Position numbers and translations under genes: made by a program. Under the pieces are notes generated by a model. The model saw nothing but the letters and a program-made list of their open reading frames with translations, did no database searches and was not told the DNA's origin. 64,000 nucleotides of DNA from Methylotenera sp. (GTDB lineage: Bacteria; Pseudomonadota; Gammaproteobacteria; Burkholderiales; Methylophilaceae). This document shows positions 7,632 through 16,452 of this stretch, one piece after another (the first letter of the stretch is position 1; every line of letters begins with the position of its first letter). Where the stretch lies: contig NZ_JAQSCU010000013.1 of the NCBI RefSeq assembly GCF_029945535.1, positions 187,522 to 251,521 of the forward strand, given 5' to 3'.

Positions 7632-9413
7632 ATGTCATCAGAAAAAGCACCCATTCCTTTAGGCTCTAATTTTATTCGAGCGATTGTAGATAAAGACCTT
7701 GAACAAGGCGTTTACGCATCACGCAAATGGGCGGGCAGCCCTGGTGATGCGGCGCATCAAGCAACGGGTCAGCCAGACCCAGCCAAGATTCGCACACGCT
7801 TCCCGCCCGAACCAAATGGATATTTGCACATTGGTCATGCCAAAAGTATTTTTTTGAATTTTGGTTTGGCGCGTGATTACAACGGCGTGTGCCACATGCG
7901 TTTTGATGACACTAACCCAGAAAAAGAAAGCCAGGAATACGTTGATAGCATCACCGATTCTGTTAAATGGCTAGGTTTTGGTTGGGAAAAAACATGGCCA
8001 GAAGGTAACAAAGAGTCTAGTTTGTATTTTGCCAGCAACTACTTTGACTTTATGTACCGAGCCGCTGAAGCGCTGATTGAAAACGGCCATGCTTACGTGG
8101 ATAGCCAAAGCGCAGAAGAAATGCGCATTAACCGCGGTACACTGACTGAAGCAGGTAAAAACTCACCGTGGCGCGACCGCACTGTGGCGGAGAATCTTGC
8201 ACTATTCCGCGAAATGCGCGATGGAAAACATGCTGATGGCAGTTTGATTTTACGTTCTAAAATTGACATGGCATCGCCTAATATTAACCTGCGCGACCCA
8301 GCCATTTACCGTGTGCGCCGTGCGCATCACCACAACACTGGTGATAAATGGTGTATCTACCCAATGTACACTTTTGCGCACCCGATTGAAGATGCGCTTG
8401 AGCAAGTCACGCACTCTATTTGTACCTTGGAATTTGAAGACCAACGCCCATTCTACGATTGGCTATTAGAGCGCCTTGCCGAAGCTGGCTTGCTAGCGCA
8501 TCCGCTACCAAAACAATACGAATTTGCGCGTTTAAACCTCACGTATGTGGTGCTGTCAAAACGCAAACTCATTCAATTAGTAGAAGAAAAACACGTGAGC
8601 GGTTGGGACGACCCACGCCTGCCAACGCTTGCAGGCGCGCGTCGCCGCGGCTACGTGGCAGAAGGCTTTAAACTGTTTACCGACCGCATTGGCGTAAGTA
8701 AAGCAGATTCATGGATTGACTATTCAACCTTTGAAGACTGCATGCGCGAAGTGCTAAACATCAATGCAGAGCGCCGCATTGCCGTGTTAGACCCAATCAA
8801 GTTGGTCATCGACAATTATCCAGCAGACCAAGTGGAAGATTGCTTTGCACCAAACCATCCGCTAAAACCAGAACTAGGCAAACGCGTAGTGCCGCTCACC
8901 CGCGAACTATGGATAGAACGCGAAGACTTTATGGAAGTACCAAGCAAAGGCTATTTCCGCCTCACGCCAGAAGGCATGGTGCGCTTGCGTTATGGCTACG
9001 TGGTGAAATGCACTGGTTGTGAAAAAGATGTCGATGGCAACGTCACCGTAGTGCATTGCGAATACTTGCCAGATACCAAATCAGGCACACCGGGTTCAGA
9101 CAGCGTAAAAGTAAAAGGCAATATTCACTGGGTTTCTGCTCAACACGCTTACGAATGCGAAGTGCGCTTATACGACAGACTGTTCAAAGAAGCGCATCCG
9201 GGTGAAGGCGATAGAGATTTCTTAACTGACATTAACCCAAACTCAGTCACCGTCATCACCGCGCAACTAGAACCAAGCTTAAAAGACGCTAAAGCCGAGG
9301 ACAGCTTCCAATTTGAGCGCCATGGCTACTTTGTTGCAGACAAAAAAGACAGCGTGACTGGTAAGCCTGTGTTTAATAGAACGGTGACTTTGAAAGATGC
9401 TTGGCAGAAGTAA
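7632..9413 (+). CDS. glnS: Glutaminyl-tRNA synthetase
   Basis: Class I aminoacyl-tRNA synthetase charging tRNA-Gln, 593 residues, slightly longer than E. coli GlnRS. The signature RFPPEPNGYLHIGHAKS holds the HIGH motif near residue 70. The KMSKS counterpart is VVLSKRKL. A C-terminal beta-barrel anticodon-binding region extends to the end. The coding sequence uses host-like CGC/CGT arginine codons throughout, in clear contrast to the next gene. It is divergent from birA. Confidence 0.97.
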   Translation: MSSEKAPIPLGSNFIRAIVDKDLEQGVYASRKWAGSPGDAAHQATGQPDPAKIRTRFPPEPNGYLHIGHAKSIFLNFGLARDYNGVCHMRFDDTNPEKESQEYVDSITDSVKWLGFGWEKTWPEGNKESSLYFASNYFDFMYRAAEALIENGHAYVDSQSAEEMRINRGTLTEAGKNSPWRDRTVAENLALFREMRDGKHADGSLILRSKIDMASPNINLRDPAIYRVRRAHHHNTGDKWCIYPMYTFAHPIEDALEQVTHSICTLEFEDQRPFYDWLLERLAEAGLLAHPLPKQYEFARLNLTYVVLSKRKLIQLVEEKHVSGWDDPRLPTLAGARRRGYVAEGFKLFTDRIGVSKADSWIDYSTFEDCMREVLNINAERRIAVLDPIKLVIDNYPADQVEDCFAPNHPLKPELGKRVVPLTRELWIEREDFMEVPSKGYFRLTPEGMVRLRYGYVVKCTGCEKDVDGNVTVVHCEYLPDTKSGTPGSDSVKVKGNIHWVSAQHAYECEVRLYDRLFKEAHPGEGDRDFLTDINPNSVTVITAQLEPSLKDAKAEDSFQFERHGYFVADKKDSVTGKPVFNRTVTLKDAWQK

Positions 9414-9446
9414 GCTTTAATTCATTATGATTTATAAGGTGAAAGA

Positions 9447-11042
9447 ATGAATTCAGAAGACTTAAATAAAATTTCCTTATCGTTGAGCAAACGAGCAGAA
9501 AGTAATGATGACGAACATTTAGCTCGAACTTTTGTTTCAGTCGGAAATATTCCAACACTTTTAAGTAACAACGATTCGGCAATTATATTTGGAAGAAGAG
9601 GAACAGGAAAAACTCATTTGTTGTCGTTCATAAATAAGACAATACAAGATAGTGGTTCAGTCGTTATATCTATAGACATGCGAACTATAGGTTCATCTTC
9701 TGGACTTTATGCTGATAGCAGTATTCCTCTACCAGAACGAGCAACTAGGCTTCTTCGAGACACTGCAAATGCTGTATATGACAGAATAATAGAGTCGTAC
9801 ACAAATCCCGGTACACAGAAGTATGGTATAGATATAGTAAAAGCTATTGATAAATTAGCCGATGCCGCCGCAGAAGTTAAGGTTGAAGGTCAAGTTAATA
9901 ATGAGATTCAGGCTATTACCTCGTTGAATGATGAGGCGAATTTTGGAATAGGCATTAAACTCAAAGCTGCCCCGCAACTAGATCTTAATTTAGAAGATAA
10001 ACTTGTTACCACAGAGTCACAAACTACAAAGCGAGCTGTTACTGGTAGGGCAATAGCAAGAATTAATTTTGGTAGTCTCTCTGCCTCTGTTAGTAATATC
10101 GTTGCAAATATGCCTAATAAAAGGCTTTGGCTACTTCTCGATGAGTGGAGTGAAGTTCCTATCGATCTTCAACCATATCTGGCTGACATGATCAGGAGAG
10201 GCTTTTTATCTGTAAGAGGGGTTACTGCAAAATTTGCAGCGATTGAACATAGATCATCGTTTCGTAAGGTAAGTGATGATGGTTTAATGAGTGTTGGAAT
10301 TGAACTCGGGGCAGATGTGTCAACAAGTCTCAACTTAGATGACTATATGGTCTTTGAAAATGATCCGCACGCAGCCAGTGAATTCTTTTCAGAGATGCTA
10401 TTTAGACATATGAAAGCATCGGCAGATAAAGATGGTGTTGAATTCGATTTAAAAAACCGAGCAGAGCTTGTTAACTCTATGTTTACACAAAAAGATGCTT
10501 TTGATGAGTTTGTGAAAGCTTCAGAAGGCGTGCCTCGAGATGCAATCAATATTCTTTCAAAATGTGCGTTAAAAGCGAACAAAGACAAAATTAGTACACC
10601 AACAGTAAGAGACTCTGCAAGAAATTGGTTTATGTCATCAAAACACAATGATGTATCTAGTAGAAATAGTGCATATAAGTTACTTGAATGGATTGTTCAG
10701 GAAGTAATTAAAGGCAGAAGGGCGAGAGGATTTTTGCTGAACGTGAAATCCCGGGACTCATTGATAGACTTTCTGTTTGACAATCGAGTGATTCATCTGA
10801 TTAAGCGAAGTATTTCCTCAAAAGAGGAACCAGGAGAAAAGTTCAATGCTTTTACTCTGGATTATGGATGCTATGTTGAACTAGTTAACTCTTCAGCTGC
10901 ACCTAGGGGGCTTTTTGAGGCAATTGAGGAGGAGGCAAATGGAGCGAATAAATTTATAGATGTGCCGCAAACAGACTACAGATCAATAAGACGAGCAGTT
11001 TTGAATTTGGATGAATTTTATTCAAAAAACTTAACAGTTTAA
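9447..11042 (+). CDS. Orphan P-loop ATPase (ORC/Cdc6- or STAND-like), possible defence gene
   Basis: A 531-residue NTPase not matched to any characterised gene. Walker A is GRRGTGKTH at residues 49-57; Walker B is LLLDEW near residues 229-234. The ATPase core occupies about residues 40-370. The C-terminal 150 residues (KLLEWIVQEV, then LIDFLFDNRVIHLIKRS) resemble a winged-helix or helical tail. The general architecture recalls ORC/Cdc6-type AAA ATPases annotated in bacterial accessory and defence loci, but this is inference. Arginine is mostly AGA/AGG here, while glnS and the flavin reductase use CGN, which points to horizontal acquisition. It sits 33 bases after glnS and ends only 4 bases before the flavin reductase ATG. 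No second effector gene or mobility gene is adjacent. An AAGGTG ribosome binding site precedes the ATG. Confidence 0.75.
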   Translation: MNSEDLNKISLSLSKRAESNDDEHLARTFVSVGNIPTLLSNNDSAIIFGRRGTGKTHLLSFINKTIQDSGSVVISIDMRTIGSSSGLYADSSIPLPERATRLLRDTANAVYDRIIESYTNPGTQKYGIDIVKAIDKLADAAAEVKVEGQVNNEIQAITSLNDEANFGIGIKLKAAPQLDLNLEDKLVTTESQTTKRAVTGRAIARINFGSLSASVSNIVANMPNKRLWLLLDEWSEVPIDLQPYLADMIRRGFLSVRGVTAKFAAIEHRSSFRKVSDDGLMSVGIELGADVSTSLNLDDYMVFENDPHAASEFFSEMLFRHMKASADKDGVEFDLKNRAELVNSMFTQKDAFDEFVKASEGVPRDAINILSKCALKANKDKISTPTVRDSARNWFMSSKHNDVSSRNSAYKLLEWIVQEVIKGRRARGFLLNVKSRDSLIDFLFDNRVIHLIKRSISSKEEPGEKFNAFTLDYGCYVELVNSSAAPRGLFEAIEEEANGANKFIDVPQTDYRSIRRAVLNLDEFYSKNLTV

Positions 11043-11046
11043 TCTG

Positions 11047-11613
11047 ATGATTTCAGTTTCAGTCGATAAATCTAAAGCTTACCGCCTCGTAAACCACGGC
11101 CCCACCATCCTCGTTTCTGCTCGCCACAATGGCAAACAAAACATCATGGCAGCGGCGTGGGCTTGTGCGCTGGATTTTGATCCACCTAAAATCACGGTGG
11201 TGATTGATAAAAGCGCTTACACCCGCGAGTTGATTGAGGCTGCTGGTACATTTGCCATTAACGTGCCATGTGTGGCGCAGGTGGATATTGTGCGCAAAGT
11301 GGGGACGACTTCTGGACGTGAATTGAAGGACACTGACAAATTCGCCGAGTATGGTTTAGAGATTTTTTCTGCGACTGAAATTGATGCGCCTTTGCTAAAA
11401 GGTTGCGTGGCTTGGCTGGAGTGTAAGCTGATCCCAGAGCCGCATAATCAAAATACTTACGATTTATTTATTGCTGAAGTGGTTGCGGCGCATGCAGATG
11501 AGCGTGTTTTCAGTGATAGTCATTGGCATTTTGAAGGTCATGATGAGCTGCGCACCATACATCACATTGCGGGTGGGGCGTTTTTTGCAACGGGCGAGGC
11601 AATTCAGGCTTAG
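11047..11613 (+). CDS. Flavin reductase family protein
   Basis: Predicted FMN-binding split-barrel flavoprotein, 188 residues. The start MISVSVDKSKAYRLVNHGP leads into the FMN-binding strand ILVSARHNGKQNIMAAAW, then PPKITVVIDKSAYTRELI and the loop FAINVP. These are typical of the DIM6/NTAB flavin reductase-like domain. Its ATG lies 4 bases after the ATPase stop with no visible ribosome binding site of its own. It is therefore either translationally coupled to the ATPase or cut from its old leader by the ATPase insertion. The regulator gene follows after 9 bases. Confidence 0.85.
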   Translation: MISVSVDKSKAYRLVNHGPTILVSARHNGKQNIMAAAWACALDFDPPKITVVIDKSAYTRELIEAAGTFAINVPCVAQVDIVRKVGTTSGRELKDTDKFAEYGLEIFSATEIDAPLLKGCVAWLECKLIPEPHNQNTYDLFIAEVVAAHADERVFSDSHWHFEGHDELRTIHHIAGGAFFATGEAIQA

Positions 11614-11622
11614 GCATCCATC

Positions 11623-12369
11623 ATGCAGCAAACACCGCTCCTCATTGCTACTCTTAAAAAAATACTAAAAGCTAATAACGTAACTTACAAAATCTTGGCG
11701 GATAAGCTAGAAATGAGTGAGTCGAGCATTAAGCGTATTTTTGCTGAAGAGAGTTTGTCTTTACAGCGTTTAGAGCAAATTTGCGCGCTGATTAATATAG
11801 ATTTATCTGACCTAGTGCAGATGATGAACCGCGACAAACCGCGCATTAGCGAGCTAACCGAAGAGCAAGAAAAAGTCGCAGCGGCGGACATGCGTTTGCT
11901 AGGCGTAGCTTTTTTGGTGGTGAATGGTTGGGCGTTTGATAATATTCTGACGCGCTACCCAATCAACGCCGCGGACTTGGTGCATTATCTCTTGGTGTTA
12001 GATAAATTACGTGTGATTGATTTAGAGCCTAACAACCGAATTCGTTTGCTGATTTCCCCTAATTTCTCGTGGCGCAAAAATGGGCCGATTCAACGTGCTT
12101 TAAGCCAAACTGTACAAAAAGACTTTATGGAGGGTGATATTGAAAGCGCTGGCGGTCAGCAACAGTTCGTGTCTGGCATGCTATCTGCCGCTTCTCGCGA
12201 TGAGATTTCAAAACACTTAGATCGCTTAAGCTTGTTGTTTAATGAACTTAAACATCAAGATCAACGTTTGCCGTTGAGCCAACGCACAGGCTTTAGCATG
12301 GCCACCACACTGCGGCCGTGGCGTGATGGTTTATTAGAATCCATGATTAAAAAGCACGAAAACCAATAG
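11623..12369 (+). CDS. XRE-family transcriptional regulator
   Basis: 248 residues. The N-terminal helix-turn-helix of the XRE/Cro type spans about residues 6-65 (LADKLEMSESSIKRIF, then LEQICALINIDLSDL). The remaining 180 residues are helical, with no motif I recognise, and are presumably a sensory or dimerisation domain. It lies 9 bases after the flavin reductase, likely in the same transcript. Its target is unknown. A 10-bp inverted repeat follows the stop. Confidence 0.82.
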   Translation: MQQTPLLIATLKKILKANNVTYKILADKLEMSESSIKRIFAEESLSLQRLEQICALINIDLSDLVQMMNRDKPRISELTEEQEKVAAADMRLLGVAFLVVNGWAFDNILTRYPINAADLVHYLLVLDKLRVIDLEPNNRIRLLISPNFSWRKNGPIQRALSQTVQKDFMEGDIESAGGQQQFVSGMLSAASRDEISKHLDRLSLLFNELKHQDQRLPLSQRTGFSMATTLRPWRDGLLESMIKKHENQ

Positions 12370-12440
12370 CTTTAACTCACTTCACTACTTATTTCACCAG
12401 AGCGCGCATCGTGTAGCTCTCCTTTTGGTATCAAATTTCA

Positions 12441-12478
12441 ATACTTTAACTCGCCATCGTTGTGGTTAAAGTATCTTT
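12441..12478 (+). terminator. Probable terminator after the XRE regulator
   Basis: Perfect 10-bp arms ATACTTTAAC / GTTAAAGTAT with a 14-base loop, followed by CTTTTA. The stem is AT-rich and the T-run short, so it may be a weak terminator; it could also be an operator upstream of the CarF homologue. Confidence 0.45.
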
Positions 12479-12531
12479 TAAATAAGCTTCAATCTCCCTC
12501 ATTTAACTGAGTTTTGAATTGGAGTGTTGAA

Positions 12532-13044
12532 ATGCTTATTGCCATTAAGGCCTTATTACTTACGTTGCTGGCTGACTTTGTTTCTGGTTATATTCATTGG
12601 CTAGAAGATGTGTACGCGAAGCCCGGTATGCGTTTTATTCATCAAATTGCAGTGGATAACCAATTGCATCACACGCGTCCACGCGAGTTTCTTAAAAAGA
12701 ACTGGTGGCAGAGTTCGTGGGATATTGTTTTAGCTTGTGCGGTGCTGATTGCAACTGCTTGGTGGTTTAACGTTCTTAGCTGGGAAATTGTGCTGTTTTC
12801 AGTGTTGATTACCAATGCCAACCAAATCCATAAATGGTCGCATCAAAATCACTCAGAAAAACATGCCATTGTGAAATGGTTGCAAACGATGCATATCTTG
12901 CAAGGGCCGCGCCAGCACGGTAAACACCATAGTGGTGAGAAAAATACGCATTATTGCGTAATGACAAACATGTTGAATCCGCTTTTAGAAAGGATACGCT
13001 TTTGGCGTGGGCTGGAAAATTTACTCAGCTTTACTTTAGCTTAA
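12532..13044 (+). CDS. CarF/TMEM189 (PEDS1)-type plasmanylethanolamine desaturase homologue
   Basis: Predicted membrane di-metal desaturase of the Kua/TMEM189/CarF family, whose characterised members introduce the vinyl-ether bond of plasmalogens. I start it at the ATG at 12532, which has GGAG seven bases upstream; an 18-base longer TTG start is less likely. That gives 170 residues. Hydrophobic spans lie near residues 2-16 and 64-82. Histidine and acidic motifs, in order, are DFVSGYIHWLED (15-26), NQLHHTRP (43-50), NANQIHKWSHQNH (95-107), MHILQGPRQHGKHH (120-133) and THYCVMTNMLNPLLERIRFW. These match the family's His-rich layout, including IHKWSH. No ether-lipid synthesis genes are near, so the substrate is an inference. 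Confidence 0.82.
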   Translation: MLIAIKALLLTLLADFVSGYIHWLEDVYAKPGMRFIHQIAVDNQLHHTRPREFLKKNWWQSSWDIVLACAVLIATAWWFNVLSWEIVLFSVLITNANQIHKWSHQNHSEKHAIVKWLQTMHILQGPRQHGKHHSGEKNTHYCVMTNMLNPLLERIRFWRGLENLLSFTLA

Positions 13045-13133
13045 CGTAATTTAACGAGTCGCTCCCTATAATGGTTTGCATATCGAGAGGTCAGCAGCAT
13101 TGCTTAAGTTGACCTAATCAATGAGGAGTCATC

Positions 13134-13625
13134 ATGAAAAGCAAACAAATACACGTTAAGTCTTTATTAGCCGCTGTATTAATTTCTGTGGCAAGTATGA
13201 GTTTATCCAATAGTGCATTGGCGGATTCATTTCCGTTTAGTGCAACACCAAGTCCTGCAGTTAGTGCTATCAAAGTGGCGCCGACTTCATCGCCACAAAA
13301 GCTGAGCGTTAAGAATGTTGATGTGGATGCGTTTAGCTTTCCATTCTTGCAAGGCGTAGCGCTTACAGCAGAGCAACGAGGTGTGTTTTCACAAATTTTA
13401 AATAAACAAATGCCAGTGATTAGTTCAAATATTGAAACTATTGAATATGCACGTGGTTTGCTACGTGATATGGCGCTAGCAAAAACTTACGATGAAACGA
13501 TTGCCAATATTGCCGCTGATAGTATTGCCAATGGCACTGCTAAGCTAGCGGTATTACAGGCAGAGCGTGAATATCAAGTGTTGGCTTTGTTAACACCAGA
13601 ACAAGTGAGTGAATTAAGAAAGTAA
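13134..13625 (+). CDS. Small periplasmic LTxxQ-motif protein (Spy/CpxP-like)
   Basis: 163 residues with a signal peptide that cleaves after about residue 30 (SNSALA-DSFPF). The mature part is mainly helical. It has LTAEQR near residue 81 and LTPEQV near the C-terminus, with the final sequence SELRK. Paired LTxxQ motifs are the mark of Spy/CpxP-type periplasmic chaperone or stress-sensing proteins. Similarity beyond the motifs is weak. It is monocistronic, with AGGAG before the ATG and a strong terminator behind. The function is only suggested. Confidence 0.65.
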   Translation: MKSKQIHVKSLLAAVLISVASMSLSNSALADSFPFSATPSPAVSAIKVAPTSSPQKLSVKNVDVDAFSFPFLQGVALTAEQRGVFSQILNKQMPVISSNIETIEYARGLLRDMALAKTYDETIANIAADSIANGTAKLAVLQAEREYQVLALLTPEQVSELRK

Positions 13626-13717
13626 AACCAAATGTTGTTTTAAAGTTGTTGATATTAAGCTGATGTACTTTAGCTTACACCTATCCCCTTGAGTTAGCCT
13701 TAATAAGCTGCTCCTTC

Positions 13718-13749
13718 GCGCACCTAGTCGTTTTAGGTGCGCTTTTTTT
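13718..13749 (+). terminator. Intrinsic terminator
   Basis: Perfect 9-bp GC-rich stem GCGCACCTA/TAGGTGCGC with a 7-base loop, followed by T7. It ends the LTxxQ-protein transcript before corA. Confidence 0.95.
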
Positions 13750-13837
13750 GCCAATTTTTGATGAGTAAAGCTAACATTTTATTGCAGGCTGGCATTACAA
13801 TGGTTTGATATATTCATTTGTAAAGCATCACTAGATT

Positions 13838-14938
13838 ATGAAAAAACCTCGTTTACTTCGCCGTAAAAAACATCGTGTAAGTAAAATTGGCTTACCGCCA
13901 GGTGCGCTGGTTTATGTAGGTAATGCCGATACTAAAAACTTAGCCAAACCTAAAGTCAGTAAGATTATCTATGATGCTAGTGGTTTGGTTGAATGTGAGT
14001 TATCGAGTGATGACCTCACCAACTTTAAACGCGATGACACCAAGAAGGTCTGGCTCAATATACATGGCGTACATGATGCGGCGTTGATTAAGCAAGTGGG
14101 CGACTTGTTTCATTTGCATCCCTTAGTGATTGAAGACATCCTTAACACCGAGCAACGCCCGAAAATTGATGAATTTGATGAGTATATTTTTTTAGAAACG
14201 CGGCTGTTTTATTATCATGCAGAGAGCATGTCGACTAGCTCTGAGCAAATTAGCTTGGTGCTAGGGCATAACTTTCTACTGACATTCCAAGAGCGCTCAA
14301 CGGGCGCATTTGAGCCCATACGTGAGCGTTTACGCGCAACCCGTGCGCCGATTCGAGATTTAGGTGTGGATTATCTGGCCTATGCTTTGTTGGATAGCAT
14401 AGTCGATCGCTATTTCAGTGTGTTGGAAGAAGTGAGTGACGCGAGCGAAATTTTAGAGGAGCAGCTTTTTAAAAGCCCAACGAATGCAGAGCTGCACAGC
14501 ATTCACCAACTCAAACATTCCAGCATTGAATTGCGCCGCGCGGTATGGCCATTGCGTGAGGTGATTAACAGTTTAACTCGCAATGAAAAAGGCTTTTTTA
14601 AGCCTGCCACCATGCCGTATTTGCGGGATGTTTACGACCATACCGTCAATTTCATTGAGTCGCTAGAGTCGATACGAGACACTTTGAGCGGCATGATGGA
14701 TATCTACATGGCAAGTGTGAGTCAGCGTGTTAACTTAGAACTTCGCGCCTTAACCGTAGTGGCCATGCTGTTTATGCCCGCTACCTTGATTGCAGGTATT
14801 TTTGGCATGAACTTTAGGCATATGCCTTGGACTGACCATGACAATGGTTTTTGGTATGCCCTTGCCATTATGACGGGTATTGCGCTAGTGATGATTTTGA
14901 TATTCTGGCGCAGGCAGTGGTTGAGTAGTAAGTCCTAA
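13838..14938 (+). CDS. corA: CorA-type magnesium/cobalt transporter
   Basis: Inner-membrane divalent cation channel, 366 residues. A large cytoplasmic N-terminal domain contains VWLNIHGVHD and HPLVIEDILNTEQRPK, typical of CorA. Two C-terminal membrane helices follow. The first ends in the selectivity motif GMN (IFGMNFRHMPW, near residue 323) and the second lies around residues 340-358. The protein ends with a short basic tail. It is convergent with msrA, and only a weak hairpin lies between. Confidence 0.95.
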   Translation: MKKPRLLRRKKHRVSKIGLPPGALVYVGNADTKNLAKPKVSKIIYDASGLVECELSSDDLTNFKRDDTKKVWLNIHGVHDAALIKQVGDLFHLHPLVIEDILNTEQRPKIDEFDEYIFLETRLFYYHAESMSTSSEQISLVLGHNFLLTFQERSTGAFEPIRERLRATRAPIRDLGVDYLAYALLDSIVDRYFSVLEEVSDASEILEEQLFKSPTNAELHSIHQLKHSSIELRRAVWPLREVINSLTRNEKGFFKPATMPYLRDVYDHTVNFIESLESIRDTLSGMMDIYMASVSQRVNLELRALTVVAMLFMPATLIAGIFGMNFRHMPWTDHDNGFWYALAIMTGIALVMILIFWRRQWLSSKS

Positions 14939-14942
14939 TTTA

Positions 14943-14964
14943 TCATCTCTATTTTTTGAGATGA
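14943..14964. terminator. Weak hairpin between convergent corA and msrA
   Basis: 7-bp stem TCATCTC/GAGATGA with an 8-base loop but no following T-run in either direction. It may be a marginal bidirectional terminator. Confidence 0.3.
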
Positions 14965-14971
14965 GAAATGA

Positions 14972-15511
14972 TTAACCTTTAATCAGCGCTGCATACTTGG
15001 CACGAATCTTCGCCGCTTTCGGTGCTGCAACAGCCATGCAGTAAGGATTTCCAGGATTTTTATCAAAATAATACTGGTGATAATCTTCGGCTGGGTAAAA
15101 TGTCTCGGCGCCGTTAATTTGCGTGACGATTGGTGCGCCATAAACCTGTGCTTCATTAAACTCTGCAATCATTTTTTCAACTGCATCATGCTGTGCTTGA
15201 TTCTGGCAGAACACTGCTGAGCGATATTGCGTGCCTATGTCATTGCCTTGGCGATTAGGCGTAGTTGGATCGTGGCTGACCAGGAACACTTCTAACAAAG
15301 TTTCAAAGCTCACCGCATCTGCATCAAAACTAATTCTAATGCCTTCAGCATGGCCTGTATCGCCATTGCAAATGGCTTTGTAAGTTGGGTTGGTCGTATG
15401 CCCACCAATATAGCCAGATTCAACTTTACTTACGCCTTTTAGCTGGCTAAACACTGGCTCGGTACACCAAAAACAACCGCCTGCGAAAATTGCAATTTGC
15501 TCATTACTCAT
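14972..15511 (-). CDS. msrA: Peptide-methionine (S)-S-oxide reductase
   Basis: Repairs methionine-S-sulfoxide in proteins using thioredoxin. 179 residues, a normal size. The catalytic motif is GGCFWCTEPVF with the nucleophilic Cys near residue 13. QGNDIGTQYRSAVF and the C-terminal FDKNPGNPYC, with a likely resolving Cys, are also present. There is no signal peptide. It is monocistronic and convergent with corA. An overlapping short minus frame is a shadow. Confidence 0.96.
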   Translation of the reverse strand: MSNEQIAIFAGGCFWCTEPVFSQLKGVSKVESGYIGGHTTNPTYKAICNGDTGHAEGIRISFDADAVSFETLLEVFLVSHDPTTPNRQGNDIGTQYRSAVFCQNQAQHDAVEKMIAEFNEAQVYGAPIVTQINGAETFYPAEDYHQYYFDKNPGNPYCMAVAAPKAAKIRAKYAALIKG

Positions 15512-15658
15512 GATACGTTACCTTTAAAGTTATTTTTATCTCGTTAAAATTGACTGGTTGTTAAAACTTATTACAAAACTGGCTAGCTCAATAAACACTT
15601 ACTAATCATACGGTTGCTAAATCTCTCTTACTTGTATTATTTCAGCTATAAGTCGGAT

Positions 15659-15676
15659 GTAGTCTAACTGGACTAC
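15659..15676. repeat. Inverted repeat upstream of the PEP-CTERM pair
   Basis: GTAGTC and GACTAC, perfect 6-bp arms separated by six bases, about 100 bases before the first PEP-CTERM gene. It is a possible operator and no regulator is known. The 263-base gap otherwise holds only the divergent leaders of msrA and this gene. Confidence 0.35.
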
Positions 15677-15774
15677 TTTTAAAATTCTAAGCGGTAACAA
15701 TTCACCTGTAGTTTGTATGTACTTTGAAATTAAGTTTATCAAATCGTTCAACATTCAAACTATAGGAATCGCAA

Positions 15775-16446
15775 ATGCAAAAACCATTGTCACTCATCGG
15801 GTTAGCAATATTATCCTTAATCACAGTTCAGGCAAATGCCGCGGTGTTAATTACTGAAGTCGCGCCTTGGGGTAGTGGTAATGCCCCTTATGCTACTGAC
15901 TGGTTTGAACTCACCAACACAGGCTCTTCTGTGGTGAATATTTCTGGCTGGAAAATGGACGATAACTCTAACTCTTACGCTTCGGCTACTAGCCTTACAG
16001 GCATTACCAGCATTGGTGCTGGTGAATCAGTCATTTTTACAGAGAACGCTGCTAATGCTAGCTTTCTAAGTACTTGGTTTGGTACAAATATACCTGCAAG
16101 TTTGCAAATTGGTAGCTATACAGGTTCTGGTGTTGGTTTAAGCGCTTCAGCTGATGCTGTGAATATTTATAACGCTAGCGGTGTGTTACAAGCCAATGTC
16201 ACCTTTGCTGCATCTGATGCGATTGCGCCGTATCAAACTTTTGACAATGCTGCGGGCTTGAACAACGCTGCAATTTCTACCTTAAGCGTGGTGGGTGTAA
16301 ACGGTGCGTTTGTAGCGTCAAACGATGTGAGTGAAATCGGATCACCAGGCAAAATTGCAGCAGCCGTGCCTGAGGCCGACTCTTACGCCATGTTGTTGGT
16401 TGGTCTTGGCTTAATGGGTTTTATTTCACGTAGACGTAAAGGCTAA
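15775..16446 (+). CDS. PEP-CTERM protein with a lamin-tail-like domain
   Basis: Exported protein of 223 residues. The signal peptide is at residues 1-22 (ITVQANA-A). The mature N-terminal part LITEVAPW...TDWFELTNTGSS...ISGWKMDD has the pattern of lamin-tail (LTD) beta-sandwich domains. The C-terminus is a sorting tail: VPEADSYAMLLVGLGLMGF followed by RRRK. It is of the PEP-CTERM kind recognised by exosortase, but with PEA in place of Pro-Glu-Pro. It is six bases upstream of a second PEP-CTERM gene, so the two are probably co-expressed and placed in the envelope or matrix. No exosortase gene lies in the window. Confidence 0.82.
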   Translation: MQKPLSLIGLAILSLITVQANAAVLITEVAPWGSGNAPYATDWFELTNTGSSVVNISGWKMDDNSNSYASATSLTGITSIGAGESVIFTENAANASFLSTWFGTNIPASLQIGSYTGSGVGLSASADAVNIYNASGVLQANVTFAASDAIAPYQTFDNAAGLNNAAISTLSVVGVNGAFVASNDVSEIGSPGKIAAAVPEADSYAMLLVGLGLMGFISRRRKG

Positions 16447-16452
16447 TTTATC

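Noticed and set aside
9447-11042. ATPase as part of a transposon
   Set aside because: No terminal inverted repeats, target duplication or transposase were seen on either side.
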